NCBI GenBank assembly: GCA_963573385.1
Contig: CAUYLG010026770.1
Span: 1 to 64,000, forward strand
Direction of reading: 5' to 3'
DNA from: Cacajao melanocephalus
Lineage: Eukaryota > Chordata > Mammalia > Primates > Pitheciidae
DNA: 64,000 nt
The stretch's first letter is position 1. The number at the start of each line of letters is the position of its first letter. The position numbers and the translations under genes are program-made. The notes beneath the pieces were generated by a model. That model saw nothing but the letters and a program-made list of their open reading frames with translations, searched no databases and was not told the DNA's origin. Of the stretch, positions 1 to 10,499 are shown piece by piece.

Positions 1-27
1 TTTGAAAATGGTGAGAGTTAAATTTTA

Positions 28-165
28 TTTTATTTTATTTTATTTTTTAATTGTACCTTAGGTTCTGGGGTAGAAGTGCAGGCCATGCTGGGTTGTTGCA
101 TAGGTGCATACTATATCTGGCACTTCTCCCCATGTTATCCCTCCCCACCCTTCCCACCCCCTGTG
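28..165 (-). mobile_element. L1 3' end, severely 5'-truncated
   Basis: The start of the tract is a (TTTTA)n run, the reverse complement of an L1 A-rich tail. It is followed by reverse-complement L1 3'UTR text (AGTTCTGGGGTAGAAGTGCAG, GGTTGTTGCATAGGTGCATA, ATCCCTCCCCACCC). No coding part remains. Confidence 0.75.
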
Positions 166-169
166 CTAA

Positions 170-720
170 TTTGTATTTTTAAAAGATTACTGTGACCTCT
201 GTGGAAAATATATTTGAATGTAGCAAGAACGGCATCAAAGAGAGCATTTAGGAGTGATTGCAGTAAATCACAAGGGAGATGATGAGAGGTTGGTCTTGGA
301 TGGCCTAAGTGAAGATGGAGAAAACAAGATGGATTCAACAGAGGAGATATTCAGATAAAAATCAACGAGATTTGCAATTCACTGGCTATCAGTGCAGAAT
401 GAGATAAGAAAGCAAAGTTAGCACAATTTAATGAATGTTGGCAATGTCTGAGTTAGAAAATATTGGACATAGATAAGTTTTAGGGAAGTGGCAGGGAAGA
501 TAATGAATCAAACTTTGGTTATGATGACTTTATATTGCCTTATTTTGACCTCCAAAGAAAGAGTTGAAAAAGTAATTGGATAGAGAGATAAAGAGCTCAA
601 AGTAGAGTCTGAGATAGCAATGGAAATTTTGGACCATAATGTGGAGATGCTAATTGAAATAATGGGTGGTGAACAGGATTTAGAGACTAAGAAAACAAGA
701 CTTTGGTATAAGCCTTACAG
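170..720 (+). repeat. Unclassified ancient interspersed repeat, copy 1
   Basis: The text includes a run about a muscle-like consensus seen elsewhere in the window: 'gattactgtgacctctgtgg', 'gagatgatgagaggttggtct', and later 'gtggagatgctaattgaaat'. It matches the other copies near 7.85, 13.2, 27.55 and 63.3 kb in order and orientation. I recognise the family as a recurrent mammalian repeat but cannot name it with confidence. Confidence 0.4.
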
Positions 721-1435
721 CATTTCAGCATTTAAAGACAGCCTGGATAAGGGAGACAAAAAAAGAGGGCTGGAAATAAAACCAGACCCTTAAACTGATA
801 AAATCATAAGAGATGCTTTCTGGGGATGTGGTTTTACAGAAGTCACACAGCCAATACAAGGAGATCTTGAGGTTAGAACCCAAGACTATCTGACTCCAAA
901 GCCCATGATCTTTCCATATGGAGAACATTTTGCAAATTTAGAACACAAAGACTGGAAGTAACAAGCAAAAGTCAAAGCCACTATGGAAAGAACAATGCTA
1001 GACCATGTGGAAAGCATGAAGTGGGTGGAAGTGGAAGAAACACCTGGAACACCAGACCTCTAATAACCAAAATCCTTCTATGACCCTCAGGGTCCTAGAT
1101 GATGAGGCCCTGCCCTCTACTTGCCGTTTGCCAGGTACACTGAGATTCTTTTACTTCTTGGAAGGTGATAACTCCTGACCACCTCATAGCCTTTACACTA
1201 GCTTTTCCATCTGCCTAAATCATTCTCCTAAGTCTTCACTTTATGAGTCTTCATTGCCATTAAGGTCTTAGTTCCAATTCAACCCCATAAGAAATCTTTC
1301 CTAACTCTCCAATTTAAAATTTTATTCCCAACCAACCCATTCTCTCCCATATCATCATGTATTATTTTCCTTGTGACCCTTATGATTAAAATAAAATGTT
1401 TTCTTCATGTATTTACTTATTTTGTATTGTTTATT
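721..1435. other. Intronic sequence, nothing recognised
   Basis: I see no coding, RNA or clear repeat signal here. Confidence 0.5.
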
Positions 1436-1439
1436 TACC

Positions 1440-1555
1440 CCCAGAAGATTAAAAGGCTCACGAGAAAAAAAGGCTATCTTCATCTGTTCTTTTTAATATG
1501 CCCCACCCTGAGAACAATAAGTAGCACATAGTAGATGCTAAGTAAACACTTGCTG
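1440..1555 (+). repeat. L2-like 3' end fragment
   Basis: It ends with the L2 3' phrase AGTAGCACATAGTAGATGCTAAGTAAACACTTGCTGAA, a diverged form of the family's CACATAGTAGGTGCTCAATAAA ending (quoted here in pieces for comparison). Confidence 0.5.
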
Positions 1556-1662
1556 AAGGAACAAGTGGGAGAGGGAGGGAAAGAGATATGAGAGGAGAAG
1601 GAATGAAAGAAGGGAGGGAAAGAGAGAGGGAGGAAGAAGGAGAAGGAGCAAAGAGGGATCAT
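1556..1662 (+). repeat. Purine-rich (GGGA/GAAA)n low-complexity tract
   Basis: It is about 100 bases of almost pure A and G with GGGAGGGAAAGAGA units. The serine/proline-rich open frame on the other strand is an artefact of this composition. Confidence 0.8.
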
Positions 1663-1679
1663 CTTAACATGACTTTAAT

Positions 1680-2640
1680 AGGACTCTGGTCTTACTATTC
1701 CCATCTGGGTGGTGGAATTGCAGCATCTCCAGGCTGAACAACAAAGATTTCAATGGCCATTTATTTCAAATCCTCATCCAGCATCTTAATCTCTGTTGCA
1801 GCAGTGCTGATAGTCTCTGTCTCCCATACATCCAGCCTCTGCTTCCAGTCCCAACCGGACGATTTCAACTCTCCAAGCATTCAGAGCAAATATTCCCCCA
1901 TCACTTCCCTCTGTCCTTCTACTTTGTGACACTGTTTAAAATCTCCTCCACTCTCTCTCTGGCTGCTACCACATTTCCAACTCTGATTCCCAATGCTTCT
2001 CAAGAACTCTCTATTCAACCCCCGGCTGCACTTCTGGGCAGTCCTCTTGAGTGCTTCCCCTTGATCTGTTAACTCTGAAAGCTTCAGATATTCTGGGGTA
2101 ATAGCAACACACTCTTCTGGGGCACAGCATGAAACTTGAATGGCGTCTCTCTGGTCCTGGGAATCCCTTAGGTTACCATAGCACAGATATAAGAAAACAT
2201 TTTCCATTATATGATTTTATCCCTAGGCCTAAGATACACACTTTGAAATAGCTATCATTTCTTAGTCCATAAGAATATCGATCTACTTGTATATAGAAAT
2301 GGCTCATTTCTACCAATCAAAGACACCTAAGAATATCCCCCAAAGAAAGTAGCAGATACCCTGAAGAGAAAGATCAGAATCTTATACTCCTGTGCTGAAG
2401 TAAAAGGTTAAGTTCTAGGTTCTATGACTCTAGAAATGGAAAAGTAGTTACCATGGGTAGATTTTAAAATGACAACACTGAATGTGGGGGCAAAAGAAAA
2501 ATATGTAGCTTTACTGTAAAACTAATTTAGGGCTTTCAAATTATAATTCATTAAACTGTATCCTAAATGAATGGAATAATCTTAACACTTTCTTCTTCTT
2601 ACCTGCATTCCTCCATTACATCCACAAATTTTTATTAAGT
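1680..2640. other. Intronic sequence, nothing recognised
   Basis: A 108-codon open frame on the minus strand (1881-2207) shows no recognisable domain and looks like chance. Confidence 0.5.
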
Positions 2641-2643
2641 AAT

Positions 2644-2942
2644 GCTATGGTTTTAATGTGTTCCCCAAAAAGCATTTGTTAGAAACTTGATCCCCAATGC
2701 CTCAGTATTGGGAGAGAGGTCTAATGGGAAGTATTTATATCATTCTCTCTTTCTCTCTCTCTCTCTCCCTCTCTCTCTTTCTCTCTCTCACTACATGATG
2801 GCTTCTGCCATGTTATGAAATAGCAAGAAGGTCTTCAGTCTTGGACTTCCCATCCACCAGAACTGTAAGAAATAAATCTCTACTCTTTGTACATTAAGTA
2901 GTCTGATGCATTCTGTTATAACAGCAGAAAATGAACTAAAAT
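2644..2942 (+). repeat. MaLR-type LTR (MST/MLT1-like), with internal (CT)n
   Basis: It starts TGCTATGGTTTTAATGTGT, has CTTGATCCCCAATGCCTCAG and ends with AACTGTAAGAAATAAATCTC and a diverged AACTAAAA end. A (TC)n run at 2740-2790 sits where MaLR LTRs often carry CT repeats. It is a solo LTR with no internal sequence. Confidence 0.65.
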
Positions 2943-3164
2943 ATGCATCTAGTACTATATACAAGTTATTGTTTCAGGCACAGTGAGTCCTTATATAGGA
3001 GGAAAGAAATCTGATGTAGATTTTTCCTTTAAGGCAAGTAGAATCCAAAGACCACACATAGGTTTTCTTGCTAAGTATATTCACTCAATATCTTTCACTT
3101 TCTTTTTGTAACATATGTAAGACATATAATTAACTATATATGTTCAATGTCTGTCTTCTACTTT

Positions 3165-3275
3165 AGATTCTAAGTTCCAGGAGGGCAAGAATCCTGGGGA
3201 TCTTGCATTCTCAAGTCTTAGCACAGTGGCTAGGAAAGGACAGGTGCTTAATGAATATTGTTCAAATGAACAAAT
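3165..3275 (+). repeat. L2-like 3' end fragment
   Basis: The phrases TCCAGGAGGGCAAGAATC, TCTTAGCACAGTGGCTAGG and GTGCTTAATGAATATTG resemble the L2 3' end in order. Confidence 0.6.
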
Positions 3276-3289
3276 GGCTACAAATATAT

Positions 3290-5635
3290 ATAATATTGAA
3301 AATAATGTCAGCAATATAAGAGAAGAGAAAAGACAGTGCCTAAATTGGCAAGATTTTTCCTTGGCCAAGATGACAAAATTCAACTTCAAGTTTAACTTTT
3401 ACAAATAACCATAAAGAGATATGAGATTTAATCTTCTTCCATTATGATCAACTCACTGCCCATTTTGTATGTTAGGAACCAGAACATCTTCTTGGGATCA
3501 CTGGACTTCAAAACCAGTCTCTTGTCAATAACTGCTATTTGTATATATATGTAATAAATGATGAATAAATTATACTAAATCTCCCTTAAAAAGACATTCT
3601 CAGAGGAGTCAATGCCACCTTGTGATACGAAAGGAGATCCCATGTTAGCAGCGTTCTCACTACTACACCACAGAAGCACCTCAAGTGCTTATGGACAGCA
3701 GTCACAGCAATTGCCTAGAGTTGAGAGACAGGAAAATGAGTGCAGTTGAGAAGAAAGAACAATGACACCTCTTTAAAATGCTACCATGTAAGCTTTCATA
3801 TTGCTGGCACCAAGTTCAAGCCCAGGTGGGCACGCCTCACCCAGACTGTCCATCCTGACCTAATGTACAAGTCTCACTCGTCTGCTTTCTAAGGACAAGG
3901 AAGGACACTGCTTGGTGATCTGGCCACAAGCTGTTCAGGGAAGAGACTTTGCTCAGCACATTTCAGCCACTGAGCAGGGCTGGGCTCATTTCAGAGAGCC
4001 ACATAAAATAAATAATCATGCAAAAGCAGATTCGTTCTGATAGGGCTCTGACAGCTGCTCCGAGAGGTGGGTCCTTGCAAGCCCATCTTTCAACAATGAA
4101 CTGACCCAAAGATCCAGGAAAGCTCCAGACAGGACCATATGGCCTGGAATAAAAACATATTTCAAACTCTGTTTATTATGCATATCTTTCAAAGGTTCAC
4201 TACTCTGTGATGAAACATTGCACCTGCAAGGCTTTAATAAGCTTACCAACCAAGTACAATTATAAAATCGCAGGCACCTGAAAAATTTGTCTTCTCTTAT
4301 ACTTAGCCATGCACTGCCCACCAATGACTGGTCTCATTATTTTTAATTATATGGATTTGCAGTATTTTGTAAGCTGCGATCAATACTTATTCAGAAAATA
4401 AAACTCCTTATAGACCTCAGAATGAGAGCCACGATATATCTCTCCTCCTAAACTTTGGAGACTCCATCGTTGTATACAAAACCGTCTGGTCTTCCCGAAA
4501 AGAAAAAGAAGCAATGCAACCGTGCATCCCTGCAAAGACAGGAGAGCATTTGACATAAATTTAGGCTGGACATCATTCATCAGGAATGTCAGGGGCAGAG
4601 GGGATAGGAACAGCTTTCCTTCACAAGTGAGCCCTGTGACTCCACATCTGGTCCAAATATGTGAGAAGCACAGTTTGTTCATTATCACTCCACAAATATC
4701 CATTGAACAGTTATTATGTGCCAGACTCCAGGCTAAGGGTGAAGATTTAGAGATAAATAGCACATAGTTTCTGCCCTCAGGTATAAATGCTCTCATCGGA
4801 AAAGCAGACCCAAAGTAACTGGTCTGGAAACAAAGAGAAACATGAGCTGTAAACGAACTTGAGGTACAAAGGAGGGGATCACTTAATCCTTCTGGGAAGT
4901 TCATGGACAACTTTCCAAAGGAAAGGGGATTTGAATAGAAACTTGAAAAGTAAATAAGGGCTTGTCAGCTAGTCATGAAAGAGAAGGCATGAGCCACATC
5001 GGGGTTGAAACTATGTTCATGTGTCATTTTCACTAACCTCTCCCAAGGCCCTGAGCAGTGTGATACACTTTGATGCCCCAAGTGTTGTTTCCATTTCTGT
5101 GTTTAACAAGCTTATCCATGAACAAGACGTGTGTGTCTGTGAGTGTTCATATGATTAAATGACTGGTTTGGAATAGATGATTATTATAGATCCGCTGCAC
5201 TCAAATCTCTTCCCAAATGAAGAGTCTACATAAAATTTGAAACTCTTTTATTTATCTACCCCAAAACAGTGTACAGTGGTACCTGTTAGGGTTTTAAGAA
5301 TGGATTTTATATAAGATGGCTTAGTCTAACCATTATGCACAATGATAGAGTGGCTGAGTCTTGCCTGCTAAGATTCTTTCTCCCCTAAAGCCCTTGTTCA
5401 ACATCAAAAGAGCCTTTGAGTTGTGTCATAGAAGGATTATATCATACTTGTAATATAAAATGAAGAATGTAGAACCAATAGCAAGAGATGAAATGAAGAT
5501 TTCAACTACAAAATTGCATGGTAGACATGGAGACACATAAAAGAAGTAACAGTTGCTTCCTAGAGGTACTAATGATGGCATCAATAACATGCAAAGAGAT
5601 GAGCCCCTTTGACCAAGGGTTGTTAATTGGGAAAC
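3290..5635. other. Intronic sequence, mostly unrecognised
   Basis: The only repeat-like stretch is about 4690-4930 (ATTGAACAGTTATTATGTGCCAG, then TCTGCCCTCAGG), which resembles the front part of the unclassified ancient repeat found elsewhere in the window. A 176-codon minus-strand open frame (4380-4910) has no recognisable domain. Confidence 0.45.
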
Positions 5636-5640
5636 ATATT

Positions 5641-5812
5641 GAGGAGAAGGAAGGTAGGAAGATAGGAAGGCAGGAAGGGAGGGAGGGAGGGAGGAAGGGA
5701 GGGAAGAAGGGACAGAGGGAGGGAGGGATGGAGGGAGGGAGGAAAGAAGGAGGAAGGGAGGGAAGGAGGGAGGAGGATTAGAAGTGGGCAGGGAGGGAAA
5801 GGTTGGAGGCAG
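5641..5812 (+). repeat. Polypurine (GGAA/GGGA)n microsatellite, ~170 bases
   Basis: It is nearly uninterrupted purine on the plus strand, with GGAA, GGGAGGGA and GGAAGGGA units. GGAA microsatellites are variable in length and can bind ETS factors. Mirror-symmetric polypurine DNA can form triplex (H-DNA). Relative to GBA3 transcription the sense strand is polypyrimidine. Confidence 0.9.
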
Positions 5813-6029
5813 GGAAAAACATTTACTTACACAATCAACAGTATTTCTAAACTCTTTTTATCTCTAAGCTCTCAACAAATATGTAGCCATGATATTATCT
5901 TTCAATGCTTTTCAGATTCAAGGAGAACATCAGAAGACTGCCAAAGATGGTACCTGATACTTCTCTTGCACATAGGAGAAAGAACAGCTCTTATTTATTG
6001 CTAAAACTCATGCTATTTACAACAACCCT

Positions 6030-6185
6030 TAAAGAGTGATGCTGTGAAGTCCATTATTTGGACACAGAAAATGAAGTTCAAAGAAAATAAGTATGTTCAA
6101 AGCAATTAAGAAAAACAGCAAATAAAGAATTGAAATCCAGATGTCTGCCTCCAAAATCCATGCTCTTTCCAAGACCCTATCTTGC
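6030..6185 (-). repeat. MIR fragment
   Basis: A diverged reverse-complement MIR: a short 'gaagtccattatttgg... gaaaatgaagttcaaag' core followed by an 'attgaaatccagatgtctg' end. Confidence 0.45.
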
Positions 6186-6839
6186 CCTTTTGCTGATTAA
6201 TCTTCATCAGAGTTCACGCCCCAGTTTAAGATGCAAAGATTAGCCGGTATTTTATTTACTGTACTTACGCTTTGAAAGACTGTTGATCACAGCACTGCAG
6301 GTGGCCATGGCAAATGAGGTGACACAGGAACTCTAGACAGGTGCCTTGCACTGAGCATGTGACAGACAGTGATATGCCAACTAGCATTTCTCCTTATTTG
6401 ACCTCCCTGTCTTTTATATATTAGTTATTCTTTTCTCAGTTTGAATATTAAGAAGACAAAGATATTCCTAAAAAGAATCCGCAGAAAGGGAGAAAGATTA
6501 GAGAATGTGCATGAGAATTAAAGACCTTGTATTTTACTGTGAACTGCAGGGCAGAGAAAACCATCAGACAAAGGGAGAGGAGATAAACAATTTCTTTTTT
6601 CTGGGTCATGCCAGGATCCTTTAAGTCTGTGAGTTCCATTGTTTTACCTTATATTTTACTTTGCTGGATTTTAATAAATGCATTCTATTATGAGCTACTT
6701 CTATGGGGTCAAGGGAATCCATAGACCAGCTCTCCCACCAACTTCATTGACCACCTCTAATAGCAACTATCTTGAGTGAAGGATGGAGTGAGTTTACTTC
6801 CATTTTGGAGCGAATAAGGCAGTAGAAATTCATATTCCC

Positions 6840-7010
6840 TGGGTGTTTACAGGACACCAATAACTACTTTAAAAGTTTAATATGCATATTTCATTTAGGC
6901 TTTCCAAAAATAAGGAAGGCAGATACTATCCTATAAGGTAGATACTATTTTTATTCCTGTTTTACAAGTTGAGTAAAGTGAATTAGCAATTTGGACATAG
7001 TTCTTGAAAG
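6840..7010 (-). repeat. MIR fragment
   Basis: The reverse-complement MIR core is seen as GTAGATACTATTTTTATTCC, then TGTTTTACAAGTTGAGTAAA. Confidence 0.6.
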
Positions 7011-7049
7011 GCAACTACATCATCCTATTTTTTTAATTAATTATAATGT

Positions 7050-8230
7050 TTATCCTTTCATTCAATCAATGTTGATTGTTTTTTGCCCAACCCACTAGGA
7101 ATCCAGGAATAAGTAGGTTGAAAATCCTGAAGGTTTCCTCCATAAAGGGACAGAAGCATAAAGGAGCAGCTATGGTACCACGTGATCAGATCAGAGCAAA
7201 TACGGGCTCCAATGGGAGCAAAGAGGAGGGACACTGAACTCAGCAAGGGTGCTGAAAGGGACTCTCAGAGAAGGTTTCTTTAGAGTACGTGTTAGATGTA
7301 AGATGCTACAGTAATCTTGAAGGGTAAGTAGGAGAGGATGGGAAGGAAAAGACTAGAAAGCACAAGAAAGAGACAAGGACATTGTGTTAGCCAGCATTCC
7401 CCAGAAAAATGAAACCAATAGGAAATATACATGAAGAAGAGAGAGATTTTTAATAAGGAATTCGCTCCTGTGATTGTAGAGGCTGAGAAATCACAAGATC
7501 TGCAGTCAGCAAGCTGCAGACCCAAGGGAGCCGATGGGAAAGGTCTAGTCTGAAGGCAAAGGCAGGAGAAGATGGATGTCATCAACTCAGAGACAGTAAG
7601 GCGGGAAGAGCAATTAAGCTTTTTATTCCATTGGTGCCTTGGACAAATTAGATAAGGTCCACTCACACTGGGGAGGCAATCTGCTAGACTCAGTCCACAA
7701 CTCAAATGTTTATCTTGTCCAGAAACACACTCACAGACACACCCAGAGTAATGTTTAGCAAAATATCTGGGCATCTCATGGCCTAGTCAAGTGGACACAT
7801 GACGTGAACCATCAAAGATACGTTCTGGGAACCACGTTTAATTTGGTGTGACAAAGACCAAAAGGTAACAGTGACACTAAGGAAGTTAATGGAAGCCATG
7901 ACATGGAAGGCCTTGCTTGCCATGCTAAGAAATCAGAATTTTATACTGAGGCAATGAGGGACCACTAGGGAGTTTTAAGTAAGGGAATGACAAGACTGAA
8001 TTTGTACTTTTGAACAATCATCCTGCTAGCAGACTAGAGACTGGAGGCAGGAGGCCAATTAGGAGACTGCTAAACCCTTATCTTAAGGAAGTTGCAATGA
8101 AATAGGAAAAAGTGGCCAGATGCTAGAGATATCAACAAATCTTAAGGGCCAACTAATTGGAAAAAAAGAGCTGAAGATGACTCCTAGTTCACTAGCTATG
8201 TCATTAGACTAATACAAAAGAGAATTCAAT
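7050..8230 (+). repeat. Unclassified ancient interspersed repeat, copy 2 (split by an LTR)
   Basis: The left part is about 7050-7382 and the right part about 7815-8230, with phrases such as TGGAAGGCCTTGCTTGCCATG, TTTAAGTAAGGGAATGACAAG and AGATGACTCCTAGTTCAC. The same phrases occur in the same order in the copy at 12.6-13.96 kb. An LTR (7383-7814) interrupts it. Confidence 0.45.
7383..7814 (+). repeat. LTR-like element, family A, copy 1
   Basis: It begins TGTGTTAGCCAGCATTCCCC and ends GTGAACCATCA (TG...CA). It includes AAGGAATTCGCTCCTGTGA and TGTTTAGCAAAATATCTGGGC. The flanks GACAT and AAGAT could be a decayed 5-bp target-site duplication. The same family recurs at 22548 and at 26450 (reverse). 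I cannot name the subfamily but it behaves as a MaLR/ERVL-class solo LTR. Confidence 0.55.
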
Positions 8231-8384
8231 AGAAGAACCAGGTTTGGGGAATTAATGATGATAATGAACAAGCTTTACAGTTTGCAAATGAAATTGACAG
8301 ATGTTAATTATTTTGTGACTATTCCTTTAAACAGCCTTTTGAATTTGGTGCTTTTCTCTCTTGGTATGAGAACACTAAGCTGAA

Positions 8385-8690
8385 GGAGTAAGTAACTTGC
8401 CCAAGCTCCCAATCATAGTAAATGGAATACTCAGAACCGGAACTTTTTCCAAAGCCCGTTTTTTCCACTGCACAATCTGACACAAATAATAGTAGTAGCA
8501 AAATAGTCATGAGATAGTTAATATGTGTTGAATGCCTACTGTGGCCTGCCCATTCTTCTAAGTACCATATTTTTGTCAATTCTTAACACTCACAACAACC
8601 CCATAGGGTAGGTATTATTGGGTATTATGTTAGCCCTATTTTATAGATGAAACAAATGGGGCACAAAGAGGTGACAGCAATAAACAGTGT
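8385..8690 (-). repeat. Two adjoining MIR fragments
   Basis: At 8385-8475 the phrase AGTAACTTGCCCAAGCTCCC is reverse MIR. At 8525-8690 ACAACAACCCCATAGGGTAG and CTATTTTATAGATGAAACAAA are the reverse MIR core. Confidence 0.7.
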
Positions 8691-8961
8691 CACTTGGGAC
8701 AAATAATCTACATGTTACAGTTTCCCCTTTGGACAGGATCTAGGATAACGGTGAGTAGAACAACAGAGTGGTAAAGCTCAGTGACTTGACCCCTTTCACA
8801 GGAGACCATGCTTCCTTCAGAGCATGTGAGCTGAGGAAAAACCCAGAAACAAGCCCCCACTATTTTCACTCACAAGTGAAACGTGAGAACTATTTCCCCC
8901 ACACCACCCCCAGCTTAAAAGCTTGCACCCTAGTACACCCAAGACCACCTTGCTAGCCTCC

Positions 8962-9120
8962 TAGTGCTGAGTTAAAAAACTACCTATTGGTCATTATGCT
9001 CACTATTTGGATGACGGGATCATTCATACCCCAAACCTCGTAACACACAATCTACCTATGTGACAAACCTGTACATATTCCCCTTGAACCTAAAATAAAA
9101 GTTGGGAAAAAAAGAAAAAA
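8962..9120 (+). mobile_element. L1 3' end fragment
   Basis: L1 3'UTR text (AACTACCTATTGGTCATTATG, ACCTATGTGACAAACCTGTA, CCTTGAACCTAAAATAAAAG) ends in an A-rich tail. It is severely 5'-truncated and non-coding. Confidence 0.85.
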
Positions 9121-9449
9121 AGCTAGAGCCAGGCTCTGTTCATCCAGTTTGAGTTTTAAATAGAGAATCATTTTCCAGCAGCATTAATATGCTGGGCTGC
9201 ATGATCCTGGAGTGGGATAAACAACGGCAGGCTTGACTGCCCGATATGTCAGGCCTGGGAAATAGCCCTCTGGAGGACACCACTCACCCCAAGCCCATTA
9301 GCCAATTACTCAGAGCCCTTTTAGTAAATGAGCTCTTTCAGTATACTAATTGGAGCCCTGTGAAAGTAAACTTGCAGCAAGAAAGAAGCTGGCTTTCTGT
9401 GGTCAGATTTCCCTCTCTGGTACACCACAGGATCAGGTGGGCTGGACGG

Positions 9450-9655
9450 GCAGAATGGGGTGGTGGCACAGACCACTGACGCTAAGCCTGGACCACCTAG
9501 GTTCAAATCTCTGCCCTGATGCTTGCCAGATGTGCAGCCGTCAACAAGATATTCTGTTCTCAGTTTCTTCATCGGTGAAATGGGGATAATTTCAGGATAT
9601 TTAGGGGTCTCAAATTCAATAAATATGAACTGATATTATTTACTGTTCTTGCTTA
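9450..9655 (+). repeat. MIR element
   Basis: Forward MIR: CCTAGGTTCAAATCTCTGCC, then CTCAGTTTCTTCATCGGTGA, AATGGGGATAATTTC and a weak AATAAATATGAAC end. Confidence 0.75.
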
Positions 9656-9889
9656 TTTATATGCAGCAACCCACCTTAACTCAAGAAATGGCATTAAAAA
9701 AATGTCAGGAGAGAGAATAAATTTATTCAGGTGTTGAATAAACAAATTTACTCAGGGCATTTGTTGTATCCCCTACTCCCTTAATCGGCAATTAAGTTAT
9801 ATTTTATTATTAGTTTGTATTGCGGTGCAGCTAATCAAATTATCATATGCTTGAGCATTAGGTAAGTCTTAGATATAATTTTCTCCTCA

Positions 9890-9985
9890 ATTTAATTTTA
9901 TGCTCCTTGAAGACAGGTTCCATGTATACTTTCATAGCCACCAGGAACAGTCATTTAACAGATATTTGTTCGTTGATTGACATTC
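9890..9985 (+). repeat. L2-like 3' end fragment
   Basis: The order TATGCTCCTTGAAGACAGG, CACCAGGAACAG, ACAGATATTTGTTCGTTGA resembles an L2 3' end. Confidence 0.5.
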
Positions 9986-10142
9986 TTGATTTCTGTCATT
10001 CCTGATAAGAATCAGCTAGACTGAATATTGGTGAGTTAACTCTACTACCCATGAGTACTAACGCTTCGAGATTGAATAATTCCAACCATTTAAGATCTAG
10101 TCATGTTTTGGTATTCAATTAGACAAACATGCAGTCATATCC

Positions 10143-10496
10143 TACCTTAGTCCATTCATGCAGCTATAACAAAATATCCAAGACTAGGTAAGTTAGAAAA
10201 CACAGAACTTTATTTCCTATGGCTCTGGATCTGGGAAGTCTAAGATCTAGGTGCCAGGAGTTGTTATCTAGTGAAGGCTTTCTTGCCGTTTCCTCACATG
10301 GCAGAAGAAAGAACGAGCAAAAAAAGACCTAGGTAGTTCCCTCCAGCCCTTTTGAAAGGTTGTTAACCCCATTCATGAGGGTGGAGCCCTCCTGCCTTAA
10401 TCAACTCCTAAAGGCTCACTTCTTAATACCATCACATTGGGTCTTAGGTTCCACTGTATGAATGCAGGGGGGACACATACATTTAAACCCTAACAG
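10143..10496 (-). repeat. MaLR-type LTR (MST/MLT1-like)
   Basis: It starts with TTAGTCCATTCATGCAGC and AACAAAATATCCAAGACTAG, and has ATCTGGGAAGTCTAAGATC and GGTTAACCCCATTCATGAG-like text before ACATTTAAACCCTAACA. It is the reverse orientation of the family seen at 2644-2942. There is no internal region. Confidence 0.65.
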
Positions 10497-10499
10497 ATC

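Noticed and set aside
1881..2207. 108-codon minus-strand open frame
   Set aside because: No recognisable domain. It is likely a chance frame.
4380..4910. 176-codon minus-strand open frame
   Set aside because: No domain, no splice context and no conserved motif, in a window with hundreds of chance frames.
5518..5781. Gly/Lys/Glu-rich frame
   Set aside because: It is the translation of a GGAA/GGGA microsatellite.
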